DNA from: DASCNA01 sp036011305
Lineage (GTDB): Bacteria > Verrucomicrobiota > Lentisphaeria > Victivallales > GWF2-38-69
DNA length: 64,000 nucleotides
NCBI GenBank assembly: GCA_036011305.1
Contig: DASCNA010000041.1
Location: forward strand, 1 to 64,000
Reading direction: 5' to 3'
Part shown: positions 33,275 to 43,117 of the stretch, in pieces
Position numbering within the stretch: the stretch's first letter is position 1
How the letters are laid out: every line of letters starts with the position of its first letter
Notes under the pieces: generated by a model
Databases searched by the model: none
The model's input: the letters and a program-made list of their open reading frames with translations, nothing else
Told to the model about the DNA's origin: nothing
Program-made: the position numbers and the translations under genes

Positions 33275-36200
33275 TTATTTTTTATTAAGATTTAATTTAT
33301 GTCTCGGTTCAACTTCCTCACAACTCGGCATCTTTAAATACCATAAATAGTATATATATCGTCTTATATCATTAAGAACAGCCAAGAGACATGGAATAAA
33401 AATCAATGTTATAACTGTTGCAAAAAGCACACCGAACGCAATAGATATAGCCATAGGTATTATTACCTGCGCCTGAATACTTTTCTCTAGAATAATTGGC
33501 ATTAAACCGAAAAAAGTTGTCAAAGTTGTAAGAAGAATAGCTCTAAATCTCCTTTTCCCACCTTCCCTTAATGCTTCATGAAAACTCATTCCTGATTCTA
33601 ATCTCAAATTGATACCTTCAATGAGAACAATTGCATCATTTACTACTATTCCGGCAAGTGCAACCATCCCAAAAACACTCATAATAGTTATTGCCATTCC
33701 AAATATAAAATGGCCTATTATTGCACCTATAAGGCCAAATGGAATTGTCGTCATTATCACAATAGGTTGAATATAAGATTTAAATATTGATGCAATTATA
33801 AAATAGATAACAAACATAGCAAGTGGAAAACCTATTAATAAAGAACTCATAGACTGGTTAGTTTCCTTTGCTTCACCCTCAAACTTATAGGATATATTGT
33901 ATTTAGCTGCTATAGCCGGCAGAAATGAGTCATTCATCATATTAAGAATTTCCTTGCTGTTGGCTTTTGTATCATCAACTTCAGCAGTTACATCTACAAT
34001 CTGTTTATGATTTTTCCTGTTGATTGTTTTCTGACCTTCCTGTACATCAACAGAAGCAATACTCATAAAAGGGATCTTTTCGCCTGAAACTGTCTCCACT
34101 CTAAGTTTTTTCAAATATTCAATTGAATCCTTCAATCTCTCAGGATATCTGACCTTGACTTTAACATCATCACGTCCTCTTTGTATTCGAATGACATCGC
34201 TTCCGTTAAATCCTCCATGGATATGCTTGGCAATATCATTAAGTGTAATACCTAAATGATAAGCATTTGGCTTAATTCTGATAATATATTCCTTTATCCC
34301 TGATCTATAATCAGATTGAGCATCATAAATGCCGTTTATGGTGTTTAACTTATCTACTATAGCCCATGAAGCTTTAGTTAAATTCTGCTGATTATCTCCA
34401 AAAAGTTTTATCTCTATAGGGTAACCTCCTGGACCTTTATGAAATGCATCAAACTTAGTTGCAATAGCCCCAGGAATATCACCAGTTTCTTTTTTCCATT
34501 GCTGAACTAGTTTTAAATAGTAAAGATTTCTATCTTCAGATGGAAGCATTTCTATTACAACTTCCAAAATGTTATCCTGCCCACGGGCAGCTTTCCAGCC
34601 TGTTCCGCTGCCGACTAATGTTAAATTTGCAACAGTTAATTTTTTACCATATTTCTTATAATATCTTTGATCAACTCTATTCCATGCATTGATAATTCTT
34701 TTACTTACACTTCTTGTAAAAGATAGCGGAGTACCAGGAGGAAATTCAATTTTGGCTCTAATAAAATCTTCATCTGATTCTGGCATAAAAACATATTTAA
34801 TAATTCCGCCTCTGAATAAACCGGCAATAACAAAAAGAACACATATGGCTATACAGATAACAACGTATCTATAAGAAAATATTCTGTCCATAAAAGGGCC
34901 GTAAATTCGATTTATAAAATGATTAAGCCCACCCATTACACGGGATCTGATATGATAAGATATTTTTATATGAACTTTGTCCGGCTTTTTCTCTATTCCT
35001 GGTAAATGCCTTAAATGAACAGGAAGAATAAACAATCCTTCAATCAATGATACGCTCAAAGCTGCTACAACTGGTATAGGTATCTGTCTTATAAATTTTC
35101 CTATTACTCCAGGCACAAAAAACAGTGGTATAAAGGCAACAATTGTTGTCAAAACCGCAGCAACAACAGGTAGGGCTACTTCTGAAGTTCCATTTACTGC
35201 AGCATCAGCAGCACTATCGCCAGATTGCCTTCTGGTGTATATTGATTCTCCCACCACAATAGCATCATCCACAATGAGACCAAGAACCATTATCAGTCCA
35301 AACATAGTCAGCATATTAATGGAAGAACCTCCGATGGCCATAATTGCCATTCCACCGGCTATTGATATAGGTATCCCCATGGCTACCCAGAAACTAAGTC
35401 TTAGATCAAGGAACATCCATAATATTCCAATTACCAGTATCAGTCCGATAATGCCATTTTTCATAAGCATATTCAAACGGCCGTTTATCAGTCTTGAAAA
35501 ATCTTTAAATTTAGTAAGATGAACAGTAGAAGGCAGCTCTTTAGTTATTTTTTTTATTAATTTATCTACCTTTTCAGCTATCTTAATTGAATCTTCTGAT
35601 TGAGTCTTAAAAACATTAATTACGACAGCAGGCTCTCCGTTAAAAAGAACAATTGATTCCTGTTCTTCATCATAGGTATCTTTAATATTTGCTATATCTC
35701 CAAGGAATATTACTGTTCCGTCACTTTCCGTAATAACCGGAATATTACTATAATCTTTACCAATATAACGCCGTCCTATAGCTCTTATTCCTATTTCCTC
35801 AAAATTGCTGGTAATAGAACCAGCAGGCAGGTTCAGCGAACTGCTCTGTATACTTTTTGCAATATCGTCAAAAGTTAATTTATACTTTCTTAGATTTTCT
35901 TCAGGAACTTCAACCGATATTTCATAATCTCTTATTCCTGAAATATCCACCTGTGTAATTCCGTTTACTGATAATAGCCTGTCTTTTATTGACTGTGCCA
36001 TTTCCTTAAGCTGATGCTCAGGCAGTTTACCCCAAACTGCTATTGATAATACTTCGCTTCTAAATTTCACTTCAGTAATGACAGGTTTCTCCGATTCTTC
36101 AGGAAAAGTTGATATAGCATCCACTCTTGACTCTACTTCATCTTTTACTTTTGCCAAATCTGCATTATTTGTGCATTCAATAATAGCTGAACCTTTTCCC

Positions 36201-36463
36201 TCTTTTGCAGTAAAAGTTATATCTTTAACTCCTTCTACGCCATCTAGTGCATCTTCCAGTCTGAGACAAATCCCTTCTTCTATTTCCTTAGCATCTGCTC
36301 CAGGATAAGCAACGCTCACGCTTATTACTCCTAAGGAAAAATTAGGAAAAATCTCCCTCATCATAGTAAAAGAAGCAATATAGCCACTAATTAGGATCAG
36401 CAGCATCAAGATATTGGCTAATACAGGATTTTTAAGAATTGTGCCTATGATGCTTTTTATCAT
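33275..36463 (-). CDS. RND efflux transporter, AcrB/MdtB-like (HAE family)
   Basis: This 1062-residue pump has the duplicated RND plan, each half with an outer porter part and six membrane helices. TM4 carries the paired aspartates in LGLIVDDAIVVGESI used for proton transfer, and the second half has the matching 'VNDAIVLIEGINLRLESG'. The N-terminus has 'REIFPNFSLGVISVSVAYPGAD' (read in pieces), like multidrug pumps rather than CusA proteins. It follows its adaptor by 32 bases. No outer-membrane channel gene is next to it, so it probably borrows one, possibly the CusC-type protein or another. Substrates are unknown. Confidence 0.93.
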   Translation of the reverse strand: MIKSIIGTILKNPVLANILMLLILISGYIASFTMMREIFPNFSLGVISVSVAYPGADAKEIEEGICLRLEDALDGVEGVKDITFTAKEGKGSAIIECTNNADLAKVKDEVESRVDAISTFPEESEKPVITEVKFRSEVLSIAVWGKLPEHQLKEMAQSIKDRLLSVNGITQVDISGIRDYEISVEVPEENLRKYKLTFDDIAKSIQSSSLNLPAGSITSNFEEIGIRAIGRRYIGKDYSNIPVITESDGTVIFLGDIANIKDTYDEEQESIVLFNGEPAVVINVFKTQSEDSIKIAEKVDKLIKKITKELPSTVHLTKFKDFSRLINGRLNMLMKNGIIGLILVIGILWMFLDLRLSFWVAMGIPISIAGGMAIMAIGGSSINMLTMFGLIMVLGLIVDDAIVVGESIYTRRQSGDSAADAAVNGTSEVALPVVAAVLTTIVAFIPLFFVPGVIGKFIRQIPIPVVAALSVSLIEGLFILPVHLRHLPGIEKKPDKVHIKISYHIRSRVMGGLNHFINRIYGPFMDRIFSYRYVVICIAICVLFVIAGLFRGGIIKYVFMPESDEDFIRAKIEFPPGTPLSFTRSVSKRIINAWNRVDQRYYKKYGKKLTVANLTLVGSGTGWKAARGQDNILEVVIEMLPSEDRNLYYLKLVQQWKKETGDIPGAIATKFDAFHKGPGGYPIEIKLFGDNQQNLTKASWAIVDKLNTINGIYDAQSDYRSGIKEYIIRIKPNAYHLGITLNDIAKHIHGGFNGSDVIRIQRGRDDVKVKVRYPERLKDSIEYLKKLRVETVSGEKIPFMSIASVDVQEGQKTINRKNHKQIVDVTAEVDDTKANSKEILNMMNDSFLPAIAAKYNISYKFEGEAKETNQSMSSLLIGFPLAMFVIYFIIASIFKSYIQPIVIMTTIPFGLIGAIIGHFIFGMAITIMSVFGMVALAGIVVNDAIVLIEGINLRLESGMSFHEALREGGKRRFRAILLTTLTTFFGLMPIILEKSIQAQVIIPMAISIAFGVLFATVITLIFIPCLLAVLNDIRRYIYYLWYLKMPSCEEVEPRHKLNLNKK

Positions 36464-36495
36464 TAAATCACTTTTTTATTTTAGATTTTAGGTCC

Positions 36496-37866
36496 TCAAT
36501 TAGATTCATTAATAATTTTATCTGCATTAACACTATTTACTTTCATACCGTTAATAATCCCCCTGGATATCTGCTGTACGACAATTTTATCACCCTGGAT
36601 AAATTTTGAATGAATAACAGCTTCTCCATTACTTGAACCTACTATTTCAACAGGAGTTTCATTAATAATACCGTTCTTATTAACGATATAAATATTACTA
36701 TTCAATTGGAGTGCAGACCATGGAATCAAAATAACATTTGAAAGCGTTTTACCTGCCAAAGTCACTTTACAGAACATGCCGTCAACGAGGGGCATTTTAT
36801 TAAGTTTATTTCCAACAAACTTGGTAGCTTTTACAACTACTGTCACAGTTCTGGTTTCAGGATTAAACTGTTCAACTCTCAATATTTTTCCTTCCCATTT
36901 ACAGTCTTTGGGTTTTTCAGTCCATTGAATAAAAACAGGAGTATTTTTTGCATACCTAAACCAATGTCGGTAAGCCACACTTTTATCAGGGGTAATATCC
37001 ATTATCTCTGCTGCTTCACTTGAAGTCAGTGAAATTGGAATAGTAAGACTGCTGTCATCTGCAATATCAAAAAGTACCTGCCCCACATTAACATATTCAT
37101 TAATGTTAATGTTTTTATTTTTTATTCTGCCATTGATTGGACTTCTTATTTCACTTCTTTCAATACTTAACTTAGCTTTTGCACTTTCAAATTTTGCCTT
37201 CTCAATATTTGCCTGTATTAAATCCAATTGCAGTTTGGCTTTTGATATATCACTTTCTTTTAGTAAAACTGAATTTCTGACTTCATCTAGTTTCTGTCCT
37301 GAATCCTCATACATTTTTGAGGAAACAACTTTTTTCTGAAATAGAGATTTCTGCCTGAGATAATCTTTCTGCTCAAGGTCCAGTTTATGTTTAATGATTT
37401 CCAGTATCTGCATGTAGTCAACAATAAGCTGTTTTTGAATGGCGTATTCTGATTCAAAAACTTTTATATCTGACTCAGCCTTTTGAAAAATTATCTGATA
37501 GTCTGATTTGTCAATTTTTGTTAATAATTCATCTTTTCCAACTAAATTTCCATCTTTCAGATTTTTGTTGATATACTCGATTCTACCGTTTACCTGAGAA
37601 CTAATTCTCATTGTTTTTGATGGTTTTGCTGTTCCGTAACCATCAACTTTCACTATGAAATCTGTTGTTTTTGCAGGTATAGTTATAAGTGTTTTTAGAA
37701 TGTCTCTCGTTGCCCCTTCAGAAGGCTTGGTCATCATTGCTGAGAATATAATGAAAAGGACTAAACCAATTAATAAAATAACGATGCATAGAATTAATCT
37801 TGACATGATCAAAGGATTAATTTTTTTACTTAATTTATCTGCTATTTTTATTTTATTTTGCGACAT
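36496..37866 (-). CDS. RND efflux periplasmic adaptor (membrane fusion protein)
   Basis: An N-terminal membrane anchor (about residues 20-42) is followed by the first lipoyl half ('INGRIEYINKNLKDGNLVGK'-like region), a long coiled-coil hairpin (about 110-215), the second lipoyl half (SPINGRIKNKNININEYVNVG) and a beta-barrel domain ending with 'SALQLNSNIYIV'. The length, 456 residues, is normal. The protein links the RND pump to an outer-membrane channel in the periplasm. It is the first gene of a three-gene operon. Confidence 0.9.
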   Translation of the reverse strand: MSQNKIKIADKLSKKINPLIMSRLILCIVILLIGLVLFIIFSAMMTKPSEGATRDILKTLITIPAKTTDFIVKVDGYGTAKPSKTMRISSQVNGRIEYINKNLKDGNLVGKDELLTKIDKSDYQIIFQKAESDIKVFESEYAIQKQLIVDYMQILEIIKHKLDLEQKDYLRQKSLFQKKVVSSKMYEDSGQKLDEVRNSVLLKESDISKAKLQLDLIQANIEKAKFESAKAKLSIERSEIRSPINGRIKNKNININEYVNVGQVLFDIADDSSLTIPISLTSSEAAEIMDITPDKSVAYRHWFRYAKNTPVFIQWTEKPKDCKWEGKILRVEQFNPETRTVTVVVKATKFVGNKLNKMPLVDGMFCKVTLAGKTLSNVILIPWSALQLNSNIYIVNKNGIINETPVEIVGSSNGEAVIHSKFIQGDKIVVQQISRGIINGMKVNSVNADKIINESN

Positions 37867-38047
37867 AACAAATCAACTCCAGTTAATAATAAATTTAATT
37901 AATTAAACTAGTTTTAATATAAAATTCATGTCAACCAGGTATCTTAATTATATTATGATTAAGCTTTATTGCGATATTCTGTAAGCTTTAGGCTCTTTTT
38001 TAGTTAATAATTAAATTTTATATTTTAAAATTATAATTATTAGAATG

Positions 38048-38078
38048 AAAAACCCTCCCATATAAAAGGAGGGTTTAA
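38048..38078 (-). terminator. Rho-independent terminator after rfbB
   Basis: On the minus strand a 9-bp G/C-rich stem (AAACCCTCC with GGAGGGTTT, nine-base loop) is followed by a run of T. It lies about 25 bases after the rfbB stop. Confidence 0.85.
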
Positions 38079-38103
38079 GTGGTTATACAAATTTTATAGC
38101 TAA

Positions 38104-39114
38104 TCAGCTGTTGTACATTATTTCGTAATATTTCTGATAATTGCCTGATGTGACATTGTCAAGCCATTCTTTATTGTCAAGATACCATTTGACTGTAAGT
38201 TCAATCCCTTCTTCAAATGTTACAGAAGGCTTCCAATTAAGTTGAGACATAATTTTAGAGTTATCAATAGCATAACGCCTGTCATGCCCGGGTCTGTCTT
38301 TAACATAAGTAATCAGTGATTCAGGTTTACCTAAAATTTTCAGCAATGTTTTCACAAGTGTAAGATTTGTCTTTTCATTGCACCCACCGACATTATAAAC
38401 TTCACCTGACATACCGTTATTAAATACTTCCCAAATAGCAGAACAATGATCTTTTACATACAACCAGTCTCTAATTTGCATTCCATCGCCATAAACCGGG
38501 ATATTCTTACCATTATTAATATTGTTAATACAAAGAGGTATCATTTTTTCAGGGAACTGATATTGTCCGTAATTGTTTGAACAGCGGGTAATAACAGTAT
38601 CTAACCCAAAAGTATGCTGGTAAGCTCTGACAAAATGATCTGCAGATGTTTTACTTGCACTGTATGGAGAGTTTGGCTGTAGATTGCTTTCTTCGGTAAA
38701 CATTCCTTTATCACCTAGTGAACCGTAAACTTCATCTGTAGATACCTGAAGAAATCTCTTTATTCCGTTATCCTTAGATATTCTCAACAAATTAAGTGTC
38801 CCCATTACATTTGACTCTACAAAAATATTAGGATTCGTAATTGAACGATCAACGTGAGATTCAGCTGCGAAATTAATAACACCTTTAATATTATATTTCT
38901 GAACTGTTTCAGTTACCAGTTTTGTATCATTAATGTCTCCGTGTACAAAAATATGCCTTGGATCATTTAAACAATCTTTTAAACTTTCAAGATTACCTGC
39001 ATATGTTAATGCATCAAGATTAACAACCTGTTCAACATCAGTTTCATCTAGTATCATTTTTACAAAATTGACTCCGATAAAACCGGCTCCGCCTGTAACT
39101 AATATAGATTTCAT
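38104..39114 (-). CDS. rfbB: dTDP-glucose 4,6-dehydratase
   Basis: RfbB makes dTDP-4-keto-6-deoxyglucose, the precursor of rhamnose and related sugars in surface polysaccharides. It is an extended short-chain dehydrogenase: NAD motif TGGAGFIG (GxxGxxG), the catalytic TDEVYGSL segment with threonine, aspartate and glutamate, and YSASK with the tyrosine-lysine pair. 'AAESHVDRSI' and the C-terminal 'DRPGHDRRYAID' are specific to this enzyme. It has 336 residues, full length. It overlaps the upstream exported-protein gene by four bases (ATGA). The other rhamnose genes are not in the window. Confidence 0.95.
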   Translation of the reverse strand: MKSILVTGGAGFIGVNFVKMILDETDVEQVVNLDALTYAGNLESLKDCLNDPRHIFVHGDINDTKLVTETVQKYNIKGVINFAAESHVDRSITNPNIFVESNVMGTLNLLRISKDNGIKRFLQVSTDEVYGSLGDKGMFTEESNLQPNSPYSASKTSADHFVRAYQHTFGLDTVITRCSNNYGQYQFPEKMIPLCINNINNGKNIPVYGDGMQIRDWLYVKDHCSAIWEVFNNGMSGEVYNVGGCNEKTNLTLVKTLLKILGKPESLITYVKDRPGHDRRYAIDNSKIMSQLNWKPSVTFEEGIELTVKWYLDNKEWLDNVTSGNYQKYYEIMYNS

Positions 39115-39551
39115 TTCTTTTTATTCATTTCCTTTGCTTTAGCGGTAATTAACTCAGTCATTTCACCGTCTACTTTTTTTGCCTTAGCTAAGAGAATTTC
39201 CATCTTAGAATTACCATTCAGCTGCTTGGCCATTTTTTCGTGTAAGTCTACTATAGTTTTATGTAAAATTTTAAGATCTGGATCATTCTGAATTAACTTA
39301 ATCCTGAGTTCGTAAATCTGTAATGAAACTTCTCTTCTCTGATTTTCCAGGTTAATAATCTGCTTTTTAAAATCATCATCAGGATTAATCTGATTTTGCT
39401 GTTTAATTGTATTTTTTTCGGCAACTTTACTCCCTTGCTTAACAATAGATTTGACAGGATCAAAGTTATCTTTCTGATTACCACTGTCTGCAGCATTTAC
39501 AATCAGCGACAGCCCTAATAGACAACTGATAAAAATAAAATATCGCTTCAT
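39111..39551 (-). CDS. Exported coiled-coil protein, unknown function
   Basis: The 146-residue product begins with a signal peptide (KRYFIFISCLLGLSLIVNA, cleavage probably after the last A). The mature part is highly charged: an Asn/Gln/Lys-rich linker and then a helix from about residue 65 to the end with coiled-coil spacing. It should be periplasmic. I do not recognise a family. It overlaps rfbB by four bases and lies 17 bases after folC, so it shares an operon with both, which says little about its job. Confidence 0.78.
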   Translation of the reverse strand: MKRYFIFISCLLGLSLIVNAADSGNQKDNFDPVKSIVKQGSKVAEKNTIKQQNQINPDDDFKKQIINLENQRREVSLQIYELRIKLIQNDPDLKILHKTIVDLHEKMAKQLNGNSKMEILLAKAKKVDGEMTELITAKAKEMNKKK

Positions 39552-39567
39552 TACTTATCCTAATTTA

Positions 39568-40881
39568 TTAAATATTAATTACCTCATCATCACTATAATA
39601 CTCCATAAGAGTCTCACCTGCCAGATATAAAGAACCTGTAATAAGTGTTTTCTCATTATTAATCATTGATAATGCACTTTTTAATGAATTGGCAACTTCA
39701 GATTTTATTTTAAAATTCTGTAAAGTTTTTAATAGTTTCAGCATATCATCAGGATCAAAACATTTTCTTGATGAATTAATTGGAACAAATATAAATTCCT
39801 CAGCTATTTCAGACAGCATCTTAATCACTTTTTTAGGATTTCGTTCTTCCAAGCAACCAAAAATAATTTTGAATTTTGTATTAGGGTATGACTGTTTCAA
39901 ACTGGACACTAATATTTCAATACCCTGAGGATTATGTGCTCCGTCAAGAATTTTACCATCAGGTAAAAGCTGGATTCTTCCATGCCATTTTAGATTTTCT
40001 ATACCTTTTAAGGAAGAATATAAATCAAACGAATATACTTTGGATAAATATTTAAGAATAGAGTAAGCTAAAGTCATATTCATTGGTTGAGCAAATCCTG
40101 GCAATGGTAAAATAAAACAAGTTTCTTTATCTTTAATATCAGATGTTTCATTTACATAGAATCCCCAGTTATTTAAGCTTGAACCAATATTTTTAGTAAA
40201 AGTAATAGATTTTTCATTAAACGGATAAAATGGAGCATTTCTTTCCTCAGCCACTTTTTGTATAACCTCTAATGGACCTTCAGGTATCTTACTTGTAAAC
40301 ATCGGTATATCTTTTTTTATAATACCGGCTTTTTCGTAAGCTATTTTCTCTAATGTATCACCAAGGTATGCCTGATGGTCTAAACCAATACTGCTGATTG
40401 CTGTGACAATAGGATCTACAGCAGTTGTACTGTCCAGTCTACCGCCTAAACCAGTTTCCCATACAACAAAATCACATTTTTCCTGTTCAAAATAACTCGC
40501 AGCCATTGCCACTGTAACTTCAAAAAAAGTTAGTTTACTGTCTTCATTGTACATCCTGTCAACTGTAGGCCAAATATCATTAATCAATCCAGCCAGCTTA
40601 TCCCTGCTGATTCCTTTTCCATTAATTCTCAAGCGTTCACGCAGCGAAACAAGATGAGGAGAACTGTAAAAGCCTACTTTAAAACCTACATTTTCCAAAG
40701 CTTTAGCAACTATTGCACAGACTGAACCTTTTCCATTAGTCCCAGCAACATGAATAAATTTTAAATTTTTATCTGGATTGTTAATATTTAATAATAATTT
40801 TTTAATATTGTCCAAACCAAGTTTAATGCCTACATCCTGCAGACTGTATAATTTCTTAAGAGCATCAGAATAATTATCCAT
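39568..40881 (-). CDS. folC: Folylpolyglutamate synthase / dihydrofolate synthase
   Basis: FolC adds glutamate to dihydropteroate and to folates. The ATP-binding loop is VAGTNGKGSVCA, followed by 'SPHLVSLRERLRING' which positions the substrate, and the late 'DGAHNPQGIE' motif of the Mur ligase superfamily. At 437 residues it is full length. It is the first gene of the folC-exported protein-rfbB group. It is not possible to say from sequence alone whether it has both activities. Confidence 0.95.
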   Translation of the reverse strand: MDNYSDALKKLYSLQDVGIKLGLDNIKKLLLNINNPDKNLKFIHVAGTNGKGSVCAIVAKALENVGFKVGFYSSPHLVSLRERLRINGKGISRDKLAGLINDIWPTVDRMYNEDSKLTFFEVTVAMAASYFEQEKCDFVVWETGLGGRLDSTTAVDPIVTAISSIGLDHQAYLGDTLEKIAYEKAGIIKKDIPMFTSKIPEGPLEVIQKVAEERNAPFYPFNEKSITFTKNIGSSLNNWGFYVNETSDIKDKETCFILPLPGFAQPMNMTLAYSILKYLSKVYSFDLYSSLKGIENLKWHGRIQLLPDGKILDGAHNPQGIEILVSSLKQSYPNTKFKIIFGCLEERNPKKVIKMLSEIAEEFIFVPINSSRKCFDPDDMLKLLKTLQNFKIKSEVANSLKSALSMINNEKTLITGSLYLAGETLMEYYSDDEVINI

Positions 40882-41197
40882 ATATTACCTTCAAATATCA
40901 TATTATTAGTTGTTTAAATAAAAGTATATTTATATTTACTTATTTCCAAGATTATTTAAGTTTTTTAAATTAATCAGAGATTAACTATTAATATAATCTG
41001 CTTTTTTCATATTGCTGAACGCTGGGATGAATTTTAAAATATTTTAAACCTTTCCTTTTGCTTTGTTTATCTTATCAATGTATTTCTTCATTTTTTCGCG
41101 ATTAAATTTATGAGATAACATAATGATGCAGATAAATTAGGAAAGTACTTCTTTACGAAAAGCAACAATACTTTTTTCTGCACAGAAGAAATAAAAT
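40882..41197. other. Intergenic region between folC and the NAD kinase gene
   Basis: AT-rich, no clear gene. A 25-codon frame on the minus strand (41121 down to 41044, ending KKYIDKINKAKGKV) is lysine-rich but has no ribosome-binding site, so I do not call it a gene. The folC promoter must lie in the left part. Confidence 0.5.
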
Positions 41198-41920
41198 TTA
41201 TAGCTTCATATGTCTTAATTTTCTACAGTCAGAACACATAAAGGCTTCAAGCCCGTAAACTTCAGCTGTTTTTGAGAATTTATCTATTTCTATGCAGTCA
41301 CCAGCGTTAAGAATAAAAGAATCCGGAGAATTATCAGCCATCATCAATGCCGGTCCTCTGAGTATCTCTACTTTGATAACAACATCATCAGGAAGTACGA
41401 TATGATTTACATTTTCTCTAGAGTTACTGAAAGCTAAACCAATTCCTATTGTAAAAATACAGTGTGTAATACTTCTGTAATATGCAGTGCTGCCGTGCGG
41501 TGTAGCAATACCGAATGCATCACTTGCAACTTCATTTAAATAAACTTTACCATTAATGTAAACTCTGTATCTTATAGCACTGACTCTATGATAATTATGA
41601 ATAAAAATATCATTAACTGCTAAAACTTCTTTTCCCTGGAATTTACCCAGCAGCCTTATAATTTCAGATTTCTGTAATTCTCCTGAAAACATAGCATTAA
41701 GAATCTTATCATGGGAATGATGACCGCATAATTTTGCTGCTCTTGTATCTCTTAAGGCAAGTTTGGGAATAGTTGGAAATTCTCTATCCGCGCCTAATAG
41801 TGTACCGTCTCCGCCGTATGCGATAACAAGTTCAGGATTTTCATCAACAACAGTTATCTTATGTTTTAAGAGTAAAGGTACAATATCGTCTTTATAAGGT
41901 CCTCTAAGAATAACCTTCAT
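41198..41920 (-). CDS. nadK: NAD kinase (short form)
   Basis: NAD kinase makes NADP from NAD with ATP or polyphosphate. The diagnostic GGDGTLL motif and the 'VNDIFIH' loop are present, and the third motif reads ASDAFGIATPHGSTAY where the family has DGxxxxTPTGSTAY, so the Thr-Gly pair has become His-Gly. At 240 residues it is shorter than E. coli NadK. The C-terminus carries a possible metal pair (CSDC). The enzyme is essential in most bacteria, and this looks like the only copy in view. The substitutions near the NAD site are worth noting but do not refute the call. Confidence 0.85.
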   Translation of the reverse strand: MKVILRGPYKDDIVPLLLKHKITVVDENPELVIAYGGDGTLLGADREFPTIPKLALRDTRAAKLCGHHSHDKILNAMFSGELQKSEIIRLLGKFQGKEVLAVNDIFIHNYHRVSAIRYRVYINGKVYLNEVASDAFGIATPHGSTAYYRSITHCIFTIGIGLAFSNSRENVNHIVLPDDVVIKVEILRGPALMMADNSPDSFILNAGDCIEIDKFSKTAEVYGLEAFMCSDCRKLRHMKL

Positions 41921-42122
41921 ATTAATATTACTTTCTGTAATTAAATATATTGAAAAACTAATTTACATAAAAGAAATAATTTAGTTTAAAAAAATAAGTT
42001 TTCAAAAGGTATAAAAGTAATACATTTATTATACTATATTTTATTAGTAATTTCATGAATAAATGGTTAAAATATCTATACTATTATTGAACTTATGTTA
42101 TAACAGAAAAACGGTAATTTTT

Positions 42123-43100
42123 ATGAGTAAAGTTATTGATCAGGCTAAAGATATTTTTGATTTAGAAATTAAAGGACTTAATAAAATAAAGAATCTTATT
42201 GATGATTCTTTTGAAAAACTGGTAACTGAGTGTGCAAAAGTTTTAGATAACGGCGGTAAAATAGTATTAAGCGGTATTGGAAAAAGCGGGCATATCGGTT
42301 ATAAAATTGCGGCGACACTGGCAAGTACAGGCTCTCATGCGACCTTTATGCATCCTGTGGAAGCTATGCATGGAGATTTGGGTATTTTGCAGAATAAAGA
42401 TCTACTACTGACGTTAAGCTACAGTGGTGAAACAGAGGAACTTTTAACTATTTTACCCTCAGCAAAAAGGCTTAATGTTCCTATTGCATCAATAACAGGA
42501 AACTCTAAATCAAAGCTGGCTAAATGGTCTGACATTGTTATAGCAATTCCGATTGAAAAAGAGGCATGCCCTTTCAACTTAGCCCCTACTACATCAACGA
42601 CGGCTCAACTTGTGTTGGGAGATGCTTTAGCAATGGTATTGCTTGAAACCAGAGGGTTTACGAAAGAAGATTACGGCAGAATTCACCCTGGCGGGGCCAT
42701 CGGAAGATCGGTAACTTTAAAAATTACCGATATCATGAGAAATGAAAATACTGACAGGCTGGTTAAAATCCCTCCGTATGCAACAGTAAAAGACACAATT
42801 CTTAAAATGACTAAAGCGAAAAGTGGTTCTGCTATTGTAGTTGACAAAAATGATAAATTACTAGGCGTCTTTACTGACGGCGACTTGAGACGGCATCTTA
42901 AAGATTTAACAATGCTTGATGAATCTGTAGATAAATATATGACAGTTGGACCTGTAACAGTATTCTCAGATCAAATGGCAGTCAATGTTCTCAAACTGAT
43001 TGAAGAAAGAAGAGTAGATGATATTGTCGTCATTGATAGAGATAACAAAGTTGTAGGTATTGTAGACAGCCAGGATCTACCGGGTCTAAAACTCATGTAA
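42123..43100 (+). CDS. kdsD: Arabinose-5-phosphate isomerase (KdsD/GutQ type)
   Basis: KdsD converts ribulose-5-phosphate to arabinose-5-phosphate, the first step to KDO in lipopolysaccharide. A SIS domain fills about residues 15-185 (GIGKSGHIGYKIAATLASTG; 'HPVEAMHGDLG' with the catalytic His; 'GDALAMVLLETRGF'), followed by two CBS domains. The end 'GRIHPGGAIGRS' before the CBS pair is typical. I chose ATG 42123, which gives the family's usual N-terminus; an ATG 60 bases earlier (42063) would add 20 atypical residues. This supports an outer membrane with KDO-type lipid A core. Confidence 0.93.
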   Translation: MSKVIDQAKDIFDLEIKGLNKIKNLIDDSFEKLVTECAKVLDNGGKIVLSGIGKSGHIGYKIAATLASTGSHATFMHPVEAMHGDLGILQNKDLLLTLSYSGETEELLTILPSAKRLNVPIASITGNSKSKLAKWSDIVIAIPIEKEACPFNLAPTTSTTAQLVLGDALAMVLLETRGFTKEDYGRIHPGGAIGRSVTLKITDIMRNENTDRLVKIPPYATVKDTILKMTKAKSGSAIVVDKNDKLLGVFTDGDLRRHLKDLTMLDESVDKYMTVGPVTVFSDQMAVNVLKLIEERRVDDIVVIDRDNKVVGIVDSQDLPGLKLM

Positions 43101-43117
43101 ATATAGGGATAAAATCA

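Noticed and set aside
41044..41121. A 25-codon lysine-rich frame (minus) downstream of the NAD kinase gene
   Set aside because: No ribosome-binding site and too short to support without homologues.
42063..42122. A 20-residue N-terminal extension of KdsD
   Set aside because: The extension is unlike the family; the internal ATG at 42123 gives the standard N-terminus.
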